Positions 10,227-19,387 of a stretch of 64,000 nt of DNA are shown piece after piece. The position numbers and the translations under genes are program-made. The notes beneath the pieces are model-generated. The model ran no database searches and had not been told where the DNA came from. It worked only from the letters and a program-made list of their open reading frames with translations. Location of the stretch: assembly GCF_030160715.1 (NCBI RefSeq), contig NZ_BSOW01000009.1:124001-188000 (forward strand), read 5' to 3'. Each line of letters opens with the position of its first letter. Positions within the stretch are counted from its first letter, which is position 1. This DNA is from Bradyrhizobium iriomotense. GTDB lineage: Bacteria > Pseudomonadota > Alphaproteobacteria > Rhizobiales > Xanthobacteraceae.

Positions 10227-10292
10227 ATGCGTAACATTATTACCAAACTCCTTATCGTCGTCGTACCCAGGCGCATCGCCGGGGATGGCTAG
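10227..10292 (+). CDS. Branched-chain amino acid leader peptide (IlvL-like)
   Basis: A 21-codon ORF, ATG 10227 to TAG 10290: MRNIITKLLIVVVPRRIAGDG. Eight of the ten residues at 4-13 are Ile, Leu or Val, and one is Thr. It ends 108 bases before ilvB and its stop codon lies in the loop of a hairpin (GGATGGC 10283-10289 with GCCATCC 10295-10301), followed by a terminator at 10321-10343. This is the classic layout of ribosome-mediated attenuation: ribosomes stalled on scarce Ile/Leu/Val codons change the RNA fold and let transcription enter ilvB. A predicted, not tested, gene; no strong SD is seen (GGGCC only). Confidence 0.8.
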   Translation: MRNIITKLLIVVVPRRIAGDG

Positions 10293-10320
10293 CGGCCATC
10301 CAAAACCGAGCGGTGCGCAT

Positions 10321-10343
10321 GGGGCCTCTTGGGGCCCTTTTTT
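10321..10343 (+). terminator. Attenuator terminator of the ilv operon
   Basis: Stem GGGCC/GGCCC (10322-10326 with 10333-10337) plus a G:U pair, then six T (10338-10343). It is 28 bases after the leader peptide stop and 58 bases before ilvB. Upstream segments GCGCATC (from 10271) and GGTGCGC (10312-10318) can pair, giving a possible competing fold. Confidence 0.75.
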
Positions 10344-10400
10344 ATTTCCCGAACCAGACCTCAAAGAAGCCGCTGACAACAGCGCATCCGGAGCAAGACA

Positions 10401-12176
10401 ATGACCGAGAACAGCCACGATCCGAACCAGATGACCGGCGCCGCGATGATCGTGCGCGCGCTCATCGATCATGGCGTGACGGATATTTTCGGCTATCCCG
10501 GCGGCGCGGTGCTTCCGATCTATGACGAGATTTTCCAGCAGAGCGAGATCCAGCACATCCTGGTCCGGCACGAGCAGGGCGCGGGCCATGCCGCGGAAGG
10601 CTATGCGCGCTCGACAGGCAAGCCGGGCTGCGTGCTGGTGACCTCCGGCCCCGGCGCCACCAACATGGTGACGCCGCTGACGGACGCGCTGATGGATTCG
10701 ATCCCGCTGGTCTGCATCACCGGCCAGGTGCCGACCCATCTGATCGGCAACGACGCGTTCCAGGAATGCGACACCGTCGGCATCACGCGGCCCTGCACCA
10801 AGCACAACTGGCTGGTGCGCGACGTCAACGATCTCGCAAAGGTGCTGCACGAAGCGTTCTACGTCGCGACCTCGGGCCGGCCGGGTCCGGTGCTGGTCGA
10901 CGTGCCGAAGGATGTGCAGTTCGCGACCGGCACCTACCATCCGCCGCGAAAGTCCGACGTGCATGTCTCCTACGCGCCGCGCGTGAAGGGCGACGCGATG
11001 CAGATCCGCAAAGCCGTTTCGCTGCTCGCCAATGCCAAGCGCCCGGTGATCTATTCCGGCGGCGGCGTGATCAATTCCGGCCCCGAGGCCTCGAAACTGT
11101 TGCGCGAGCTGGTCGAGGTCACGGGTTTTCCGATCACCTCGACGCTGATGGGTCTGGGCGCGTATCCGGCGTCGGGCAAGAACTGGCTCGGCATGCTCGG
11201 CATGCACGGCACTTACGAAGCCAACATGACCATGCATGACTGCGACGTCATGCTGTGCGTCGGCGCGCGCTTCGACGACCGCATCACCGGCCGCGTCGAC
11301 GCGTTTTCGCCGGGCTCGAAGAAGATCCACATCGACATCGACCCGTCCTCGATCAACAAGAACATCCGCGTCGATGTTCCGATCATCGGGGACTGCGGCA
11401 ACATCCTCGGCGACATCCTCCAGGTGTTCAAGGCGGAGGCGAAGAAGCCCGACATCAGGCCGTGGTGGCAGCAGATCGCGCAATGGCGTGCGCGCAATTC
11501 GCTGTACTTCAAGAAGAACAACGACGTCATCCTGCCGCAGCACGCGATCCAGCGCCTGTTCGAGCTGACGCGCGGCAAGGACGTCTACATCACCACCGAG
11601 GTCGGCCAGCACCAGATGTGGGCGGCGCAGTTCTTCGGCTTCGAGGAACCACACCGCTGGATGACCTCCGGCGGTCTCGGCACCATGGGTTATGGCCTGC
11701 CGGCCGCGGTCGGCGTGCAGGTCGCCCACCCGGACAGCCTCGTCATCGACATCGCGGGCGATGCCTCGGTGCAGATGACGATCCAGGAGATGTCGACGGC
11801 GGTTCAGTACGAGCTGCCGATCAAGATCTTCATCCTGAACAACCAGTACATGGGCATGGTGCGGCAGTGGCAGCAATTGCTGCACGGCAACCGCCTGTCG
11901 CATTCGTACTCCGAAGCGCTGCCGGATTTCGTCAAGCTCGCGGAAGCCTATGGCGGCGTCGGCATCCAGGCGCACAAGCCCGCCGATCTCGACGGCGCAA
12001 TCAAGGAGATGATCTCGGTCAAGCGCCCGGTGCTGTTCGACTGCCGCGTCGCGGCGCTCGAAAACTGCTTCCCGATGATCCCCTCCGGCAAGGCGCACAA
12101 CGAGATGCTGTTGCCGGAGCAGGCCAATGATGAGGCCACCGCCACCGCGTTCGCCGGCGGCAAGGCGCTGGTGTGA
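10401..12176 (+). CDS. ilvB: Acetolactate synthase, large (catalytic) subunit
   Basis: 591 residues, normal for the family. Thiamine-diphosphate enzyme that makes acetolactate and acetohydroxybutyrate, the first common step of Val, Leu and Ile synthesis. Catalytic Glu58 in VRHEQGAGHAAEGYAR; FAD/quinone-region GGGVINSG; ThDP-Mg motif with GDAS at 453-456 and the NNQYMGMVRQWQ segment. Preceded by the leader peptide and attenuator. The dedicated regulatory subunit ilvN is two genes downstream instead of adjacent. Confidence 0.96.
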   Translation: MTENSHDPNQMTGAAMIVRALIDHGVTDIFGYPGGAVLPIYDEIFQQSEIQHILVRHEQGAGHAAEGYARSTGKPGCVLVTSGPGATNMVTPLTDALMDSIPLVCITGQVPTHLIGNDAFQECDTVGITRPCTKHNWLVRDVNDLAKVLHEAFYVATSGRPGPVLVDVPKDVQFATGTYHPPRKSDVHVSYAPRVKGDAMQIRKAVSLLANAKRPVIYSGGGVINSGPEASKLLRELVEVTGFPITSTLMGLGAYPASGKNWLGMLGMHGTYEANMTMHDCDVMLCVGARFDDRITGRVDAFSPGSKKIHIDIDPSSINKNIRVDVPIIGDCGNILGDILQVFKAEAKKPDIRPWWQQIAQWRARNSLYFKKNNDVILPQHAIQRLFELTRGKDVYITTEVGQHQMWAAQFFGFEEPHRWMTSGGLGTMGYGLPAAVGVQVAHPDSLVIDIAGDASVQMTIQEMSTAVQYELPIKIFILNNQYMGMVRQWQQLLHGNRLSHSYSEALPDFVKLAEAYGGVGIQAHKPADLDGAIKEMISVKRPVLFDCRVAALENCFPMIPSGKAHNEMLLPEQANDEATATAFAGGKALV

Positions 12177-12180
12177 TGCG

Positions 12181-13134
12181 ATGTTCGACCTGAAGGAGCT
12201 CGAACGCGCACATGAGATCGTGGGGCAGGCGGTGCCGGCGACGCCGGCGCACGCCTGGCCGTTGCTTAGCCAGCGGCTCGGCACCCGCGTCGTGGTCAAG
12301 CACGAGAACCACACGCCGATCGGCGCTTTCAAGGTGCGCGGCGGGCTCGTCTATCTCGAGCGGCTGAAGCGCGAGCGGCCGAACACGCCCGGCATCATCT
12401 CGGCAACGCGCGGCAATCACGGGCAGAGCCTGGCGTTTGCCGCAAGCCGCCACGGCGTGCCCGCGGTCATCTACGTGCCGCGCGGCAACTCAGTCGAGAA
12501 GAACCGCGCCATGAAGGCCTTTGGCGCCGAGCTCGTCGAGCACGGCGAGGACTTTCAGGCCGCCCGCGAGGAGGCCGAGCGTCGTGCGCAATTCGCAGGC
12601 CTGCACATGGTGCCGTCGTTCCACCCGGACCTCGTGCTGGGCGTTGCGACCTACGCGCTGGAATTGTTCAAGGCTGCGCCTGACCTCGACATTCTCTACG
12701 TGCCGATCGGCCAGGGTTCCGGCATCTGCGGTTGCATCATGGCGCGTGACCTGCTCGGCCTGAAGACCGAGATCGTCGGCGTGCAGTCGACGGAGGCGCC
12801 GTCCTATGCGCTGTCGTTTGCGGCCGGCACGGTCGTGACGACGGAGACCAGCAACACGCTCGCCGACGGCATGGCGACGCGCATTCCCGACGCCGACGCG
12901 CTCGCACTCATCCGCAAGGGCGCCTCGCGCATCGTGCAGGTGACCGACGACGAAGTGTGCGCGGCGATCCGCGCCTATTGGACCGACACGCACAATCTCG
13001 CCGAAGGCGCCGGCGCAGCCGCGCTTGCGGCTGCGCTGCAGGAGAAGAGCAAGTTGAAGGGCCGCAATGTCGGCCTCGTGCTCTCGGGCGGCAATATCGA
13101 TTTCGATCTCTTCAAGCAATGGGTGGTCGCATGA
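12181..13134 (+). CDS. Threonine/serine dehydratase-like PLP enzyme
   Basis: 317 residues from ATG 12181, four bases after the ilvB stop. Fold-type II PLP enzyme: Schiff-base lysine is Lys51 in HTPIGAFKVRGG, the glycine-rich phosphate-binding loop is PIGQGSGICG, and the C-terminal SGGNIDFDLF motif is typical of threonine dehydratases. It lacks the ~170-residue regulatory ACT-like domains of biosynthetic IlvA, so it resembles short catabolic or hydroxyaspartate/serine-threonine dehydratases. Position inside the ilv cluster suggests it supplies 2-oxobutanoate for isoleucine, possibly without feedback inhibition by isoleucine. An alternative is detoxification of serine or 3-hydroxyaspartate. Confidence 0.85.
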   Translation: MFDLKELERAHEIVGQAVPATPAHAWPLLSQRLGTRVVVKHENHTPIGAFKVRGGLVYLERLKRERPNTPGIISATRGNHGQSLAFAASRHGVPAVIYVPRGNSVEKNRAMKAFGAELVEHGEDFQAAREEAERRAQFAGLHMVPSFHPDLVLGVATYALELFKAAPDLDILYVPIGQGSGICGCIMARDLLGLKTEIVGVQSTEAPSYALSFAAGTVVTTETSNTLADGMATRIPDADALALIRKGASRIVQVTDDEVCAAIRAYWTDTHNLAEGAGAAALAAALQEKSKLKGRNVGLVLSGGNIDFDLFKQWVVA

Positions 13135-13162
13135 TGACGCGAGCGCTCACCAAATACACCGC

Positions 13163-13266
13163 TGTCATCGTCCGGCTTGACCGGACGATCCAGTACGCCG
13201 CGGCAGTCGTGGGAAACTCAGGCGCCGGTGACTACTGGATGCCCCGCTTTCGCGGGGCGTGACGAC
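13163..13266. repeat. Intergenic palindromic repeat, family A copy 2
   Basis: Same element as 7927-8047 but inverted. Contains the hairpin CCCCGC-TTTC-GCGGGG near its right end (about 13242-13257) and GTCCGG/CCGGAC on the left. It sits inside the ilv operon between the dehydratase and ilvN, only 20 bases before the ilvN start. Confidence 0.65.
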
Positions 13267-13286
13267 AAAGAATAGAGGGGACGACA

Positions 13287-13829
13287 ATGAACCAGCCCGC
13301 ATCCGCCTATTTCCTCGAGGACCGTCACGATCCCAACGAGACGCATACGCTCTCGGTGCTCGTGCAGAACGAGCCCGGCGTGCTCGCGCGCGTCATCGGC
13401 CTGTTCTCGGGCCGCGGCTACAACATCGAGAGCCTCACGGTCTCCGAGACCGAGAGCCAGAAGCATCTCTCGCGCATCACCATCGTGACGACAGGCACGC
13501 CGATGGTGATCGAGCAGATCAAGCACCAGCTCGACCGCGTGATCCCGGTCTATCGCGTGGTCGACATGACGCAGACCCGACGCTCGATCGAGCGCGAGCT
13601 TGCAATGGTCAAGGTGCGCGGGGAGGGCGAGCATCGCGTCGAGGCGCTGAGGCTCGCGGACGCCTTCCGCGCCCGCGTGATCGACGCCACCACCGAGAGC
13701 TTTGTGTTCGAGATCACGGGCAATACGGACAAGATCAACCAGTTCATCGACTTGATGCGCCCCATCGGCCTCGTCGAGGTGTCGCGCACCGGGGTTGCCG
13801 CGATCGGTCGCGGGCCTGAAGGGATGTGA
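13287..13829 (+). CDS. ilvN: Acetolactate synthase, small (regulatory) subunit
   Basis: 180 residues. N-terminal ACT domain (about 20-95) starting THTLSVLVQNEPGVLARVIG with GRGYNIESLTV, the valine-binding motif, followed by the ALS-small C-terminal domain ending TGVAAIGRGPEG. Confers activation and valine feedback control on IlvB. Separated from ilvB by the dehydratase gene and a palindromic repeat, which is unusual. Confidence 0.95.
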   Translation: MNQPASAYFLEDRHDPNETHTLSVLVQNEPGVLARVIGLFSGRGYNIESLTVSETESQKHLSRITIVTTGTPMVIEQIKHQLDRVIPVYRVVDMTQTRRSIERELAMVKVRGEGEHRVEALRLADAFRARVIDATTESFVFEITGNTDKINQFIDLMRPIGLVEVSRTGVAAIGRGPEGM

Positions 13830-13832
13830 ACC

Positions 13833-14522
13833 ATGCTGGCGCGCGACTGGTACTACAACGAACGCAACCGGATGGGCATCGAGCCCGCGGTCGCCTCGAT
13901 CTACGACAATCACGATGACGCCGATCTGCGCGCGCGCGCCGCGCTGAAAATGCTCGGCGTCCAGCGCGGCTGGCGCATCGCCGACATCGGCTGCGGTAAC
14001 GGCGTGCTCGCGACCGAGGCCGCGTTGCTGGGCGCCGAGGTCGACGCCATCGACATCTCGCCGGCGATGCTGGCCCTCGCCGAGATCTATGCCCGCGACC
14101 GCAAGGCCAAGGTCGCGACGCAATCGGCCGGCCTGCTCAGCTTCGCGTACCGGCCCGAATCCTACGACCTGATCGTCAGTGAATTCACGCTGCATCACCT
14201 GCCGGATTTCTGGAAGGCAGTTGCGCTCTCGCGCATCTATCGTGCGCTGAAGCCGGGCGCGAGCTTCTATTTGCGCGACATCGTCTTCGTCTCGATGCCC
14301 GATGCGGCCGAGCGCGACGTCGAGCAATGGGCCGAGTTCCAGATCAAGAACCACGATTTTTCGCGCGAGAGCGTGGTCACGCATATGCGCGACGAATATT
14401 CCACCTTCGGCTGGGTGATGGAGCGCATGCTGACCGACGTCGGTTTCACGCTGGTCTCGGCCGACTACCACGCCCCGATGCACGGCACCTATCTGCTGCG
14501 CAAACCCAACCCTTCTACGTAA
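13833..14522 (+). CDS. Class I SAM-dependent methyltransferase
   Basis: 229 residues, starting three bases after the ilvN stop. SAM motif I is IADIGCGNGVLA at residues 49-60, with the acidic loop EVDAIDISPAML and motif IV YDLIVSEFTLHHL. Resembles UbiE/COQ5-like small-molecule methyltransferases. The substrate is unknown; the gene neighbourhood (ilvN, two exporters, ilvC) does not settle it. Confidence 0.85.
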   Translation: MLARDWYYNERNRMGIEPAVASIYDNHDDADLRARAALKMLGVQRGWRIADIGCGNGVLATEAALLGAEVDAIDISPAMLALAEIYARDRKAKVATQSAGLLSFAYRPESYDLIVSEFTLHHLPDFWKAVALSRIYRALKPGASFYLRDIVFVSMPDAAERDVEQWAEFQIKNHDFSRESVVTHMRDEYSTFGWVMERMLTDVGFTLVSADYHAPMHGTYLLRKPNPST

Positions 14523-14587
14523 GCGCCGGCGAGCAAGGCTGAACGACAAGAACACGCAAGCGGAACAGAGCCCGAAGAAGAACAACA

Positions 14588-15463
14588 ATGAAGCCGGCCG
14601 ACATCCTCATCGCCGTCATGGTGGCGATCGTCTGGGGACTTGCCTTCGTGGCGAGCCGGCTGGCGCTCGACGAATTGTCGCCGGAATTGATGACAGCGCT
14701 GCGCTTCTCGGTTGCTGCCGTGCCCTGCCTGTTCATCCGCAAGCCAAAGATCGCCTGGCCGCTGCTGATCGCGATCAGTTTCACGCTGTTCCTCGGCCAG
14801 TTCCTGTCCCAGGCCTATGGCATCGCCCATGGCGTGCCGGTGGGGCTCACGAGCGTCGTCGTGCAGAGCCAGGCGCTGTTCACCATCGGCTTTGCCGTGC
14901 TCGCCTTCGGCGAGCGGCCGACGCCGGCGCAGACAGCAGGCATTGCCATTGCCGCGGTCGGCCTTCTCTTGATCTGCGGCACCGTCGGCTATGATTTCAG
15001 CGTCGGTGCCTTCGCGGTACTGATGATCTCGCCGATCTCGTTCGCGATCGGCAATCTCCTGCTGCGCGGCGCCCGCGGCGTGCCGATGTTCGACCTGTTT
15101 GCCTGGCTGTGCCTGACGTCGGCGGTGCCGCTGTTCGCGCTGGCGCTGATTGCCGATGGTCCCGCGCCGACCTGGCAAGTGCTGACGCACATGTCGCTGA
15201 CCACGGCGCTCTGCATGCTGGCGCTGGGCGGCATTTCGACCAGCATCGCCTATTGGCTGTGGGGCCGGCTGCTGCGCGACTATCCGGCTGCGCAGGTCGT
15301 GCCGTTCGCGCTGCTGGTGCCGTTCGTGGGCTCGGCGGCCTCCAGCATCGTGTTCGGCGAGCGGTTCGGACCCCTGCGGCTCACCGGCATGCTGACCGTG
15401 ATCGGCGGCATTGCGGTGATGGTGCTGGCCAAGCGCCCGCAGCCGCTTGCGAAGACCGCGTGA
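14588..15463 (+). CDS. EamA/DMT-superfamily transporter
   Basis: 291 residues, about ten hydrophobic segments in two EamA repeats; the first begins ILIAVMVAIVWGLAFVASR and the second contains the typical conserved proline/glycine pattern ending FGERFGPLRLTGMLTVIGG. DMT carriers mostly export amino acids or other metabolites across the inner membrane. Located eight bases before a LysE-type exporter within the ilv cluster, so amino acid efflux is a reasonable inference. Confidence 0.88.
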   Translation: MKPADILIAVMVAIVWGLAFVASRLALDELSPELMTALRFSVAAVPCLFIRKPKIAWPLLIAISFTLFLGQFLSQAYGIAHGVPVGLTSVVVQSQALFTIGFAVLAFGERPTPAQTAGIAIAAVGLLLICGTVGYDFSVGAFAVLMISPISFAIGNLLLRGARGVPMFDLFAWLCLTSAVPLFALALIADGPAPTWQVLTHMSLTTALCMLALGGISTSIAYWLWGRLLRDYPAAQVVPFALLVPFVGSAASSIVFGERFGPLRLTGMLTVIGGIAVMVLAKRPQPLAKTA

Positions 15464-15470
15464 GGTGACT

Positions 15471-17226
<1,756 letters not shown>

Positions 17227-17298
17227 CCGTGCGACGCGCAAGCGTTGCGTGCGGAAATTCTCGGCACACCAAATCTTAAGCCCTTGCGGCTAACTTCC

Positions 17299-17327
17299 GA
17301 GCGAGATCGCAGCATGCGGTCTCGCTC
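17299..17327 (+). terminator. Probable terminator after ilvC
   Basis: Stem GAGCGAGA/TCTCGCTC (17299-17306 with 17320-17327), with CGC/GCG inside, followed by pyrimidine-rich TCTCCTTCCCTT rather than a clean T tract. Confidence 0.5.
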
Positions 17328-17634
17328 TCTCCTTCCCTTCAGCGGCAAGCGCTGGTGCTTCATTCAAATTCTTCGATGTTGAAGTGCAGTCTGAAGACCA
17401 AGAACTGACGCTTAAAGCACATTCTTGATCTCACGCTGTTTCAGAGGCCTTTTGTTCGCCTCTCCAATCCGCAAAAGCCAAGCGACTTCAGAGTCTAGGA
17501 TTCGGCTCTTCATCTGCGATGTCATCGTCCGCGCGGGATCTACGGGACGACTTCGCGTGCTGCATCAACTTAAGAGCTGACGTCCGATCGAGATGCTTGG
17601 TGGCCATCGCAGATGGACGCTACGCTGCGCAGAT
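17328..17634. other. No gene seen between ilvC and the 17635 gene
   Basis: About 300 bases of lower GC than the surroundings, with no convincing ORF, hairpin series or repeat family recognised. Confidence 0.5.
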
Positions 17635-18255
17635 CTAGCCCGCGGCGACCGGCTTCGGGTGCGAGCTCGCGGCCATCGCGATCAGCCGCAGCGCAATAAC
17701 GGCGAGGAGGGGGACGAGGAATGCCGCATAGAGCGGCATTGCCGGCACGCGCTTGCCGAACGAGACCATGAACTGGAGCCAGAGATAGTAGCCGCCGACG
17801 AGGTGAAGGGCGCGCCAGGCACGGCGGCCGAGCAGCTCGGCCGTTCGGTCGAAGGAGGTCGCGGCCATCGCGATGATGACGGCGTAGCCGATGCCGCCGA
17901 AAACATAGGACGCGGCCGAGGTCGCTGCCGTAAAGCCGGCCGGATCCATCTTGGCGAAGGCGATGATCGCAACTGCGTGGACGCCGTGGGAGACTGCAAA
18001 GCCAAGGCCGAGATAGCGCCGGTTGCGGCGCTGCCAGCGCGTCCAGGCGTTGGGCCGGAGCCGTGCCAGGGCGGCGGCGCTGAAGGCGAGGCAGAACAGG
18101 AGGAGCGAGCTGCGCGCCGTGAATCGGACCACCATGCGCACCCCCTCGACCTCGAACTGCCGCATCGCGGCGATCCAGGTACACAGGACGATCAGGCTCA
18201 GGCTGAGCAGGGCGAGTAGGCGCCAACCCTCGAACCAGCTTTGACGTTGCGACAT
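17635..18255 (-). CDS. Ferric reductase-like transmembrane (haem-binding) protein
   Basis: 206 residues from ATG at 18255, chosen because GGAGGAG lies 7-15 bases upstream; the frame runs on to 18315 but would cross an operator. Six hydrophobic segments. Candidate haem-ligating His are in SHGVHAVAIIAF and RALHLVGGYYLW, spaced as in ferric reductase-like domains and MsrQ. Likely passes electrons across the inner membrane. Divergent from a TetR gene with two matching palindromes between them, so it is probably the regulator's target. Confidence 0.7.
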   Translation of the reverse strand: MSQRQSWFEGWRLLALLSLSLIVLCTWIAAMRQFEVEGVRMVVRFTARSSLLLFCLAFSAAALARLRPNAWTRWQRRNRRYLGLGFAVSHGVHAVAIIAFAKMDPAGFTAATSAASYVFGGIGYAVIIAMAATSFDRTAELLGRRAWRALHLVGGYYLWLQFMVSFGKRVPAMPLYAAFLVPLLAVIALRLIAMAASSHPKPVAAG

Positions 18256-18275
18256 GACGACGGTCTCCTCCGTTA

Positions 18276-18335
18276 TGTAATCAACGATTACATTTGGAGG
18301 CCCTGTTTTGGTCAACAGTGTAATCGCCGCTTACA
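18276..18335. promoter_or_regulatory. Two TetR-type operator palindromes
   Basis: Operator 1 is the perfect palindrome TGTAATC-AAC-GATTACA (18276-18292). Operator 2 is TGTAATC-GCC-GCTTACA (18319-18335), one mismatch. Centres are 43 bases apart, about four helical turns, in the 110-base gap between the divergent ferric reductase-like gene and the tetR gene. The second lies 31 bases before the tetR start, consistent with autoregulation. Confidence 0.75.
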
Positions 18336-18365
18336 TTCACGTTCGGGTGATGCTAGGAGGTTTCG

Positions 18366-19025
18366 ATGCCCGCCCGTGAGCCCCCAAAGCGCCGCTCCCG
18401 CGCCGCCGAAGCCCGGCCCTACCATCACGGCGATCTCCGCCGCGTGCTGATCGATGCTGCGCTGCAACTGGCGGCCGAGGGCGGCGACGTTTCTGTCCGC
18501 GAGGCGGCGCGGCGGGCGGCGGTGTCGCCGGGGGCGCCGTTCCGGCATTTTCCCAACCGGGACGCACTGATGGCGGCAGTGGCGGGAGAGGCGCAGCGCC
18601 GGTTTCGTGCGGAGATCGATACGGCACTTGCGCAGACGCCGCCAGCCGAACCGCTCGTGCGTCTCCGCGCCTTCGGCCTTGCCTATCTGCGCTGGGCGAT
18701 GCGCAACCCCGCCCATTTCGAGATCATCTCGACAGGGCGCTACTTCGCCCATGGCAGTTCGCCTGAGCTCACCCGCGACAATGCCGAACTCATCGCGCTG
18801 ACCGAGCGGATGCTGGGTGAGGCCGCGGAGCGGGGCCTGCTGCGACAGGGCGAGCTTAAGCCGATCCAGATTGCCGCCCGCGCCCTGGTCTACGGGTTTG
18901 CGCGCATGAACCTTGACGGCCATTTCCCGCGCTGGGGCGTGGAGGAAGGCGAGATCGAGAAGATGGCCGAAGCTGTGATCGACGTCTTCATCGCCGGGAT
19001 CGCCAAGCCCAAGCGCGGCGGCTGA
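18366..19025 (+). CDS. TetR/AcrR family transcriptional regulator
   Basis: 219 residues. HTH at about 24-70: LIDAALQLAAEGG, SVREAARRAAVSPGAPFRHF, NRDALMAAVA. The C-terminal half resembles the WHG-type TetR ligand domain. TAGGAGG precedes ATG 18366. Probably represses itself and the divergent membrane gene via the two palindromes; the ligand is unknown. Confidence 0.9.
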   Translation: MPAREPPKRRSRAAEARPYHHGDLRRVLIDAALQLAAEGGDVSVREAARRAAVSPGAPFRHFPNRDALMAAVAGEAQRRFRAEIDTALAQTPPAEPLVRLRAFGLAYLRWAMRNPAHFEIISTGRYFAHGSSPELTRDNAELIALTERMLGEAAERGLLRQGELKPIQIAARALVYGFARMNLDGHFPRWGVEEGEIEKMAEAVIDVFIAGIAKPKRGG

Positions 19026-19035
19026 CGCTGTCCAA

Positions 19036-19182
19036 CCCTCATGGTGAGGAGGCGCCACCGGGTCCGCGCGAAGCGCGGCCCGATGACAGGCTCCGCGCCG
19101 TCTCGAACCATGCAGGCCCGGCTGCCCGATCCGGCCTCGCCCTTCGAGACGCCTGCTTCGCGGGCACCTCAGGGTGAGGAGA
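19036..19182. repeat. Intergenic repeat, family C
   Basis: Contains CCCTCATGGTGAGGAGG at the left, GTCTCGAACCATG and CGCCCTTCGAGACG in the middle, and CCTCAGGGTGAGGA at the right, which form inverted pairs. Recognised as a recurrent intergenic element of Bradyrhizobium-like genomes; only one copy is in this window. Confidence 0.55.
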
Positions 19183-19387
19183 GCAAGCGGGGCTTGGGGC
19201 GCAAGCCGCATTCGCCGCCTGCTAATATTAAGCGAAGGTCGGACGGCACGTCGCGTTGCCTGCCCACGACTGTTCCGTTACAGTTTTATGACACGGCGCT
19301 CTCCGGCGGCGCCGGACGCTCTGGCCGCCAGCAGGCTGGCCAGAGGGCTTGGCATCACCGCGCCGGAGCGTGTTCAGCGTGTCGTCG

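Noticed and set aside
10188..12332. 714-residue open frame on the minus strand
   Set aside because: Antisense shadow of ilvB and the leader region.
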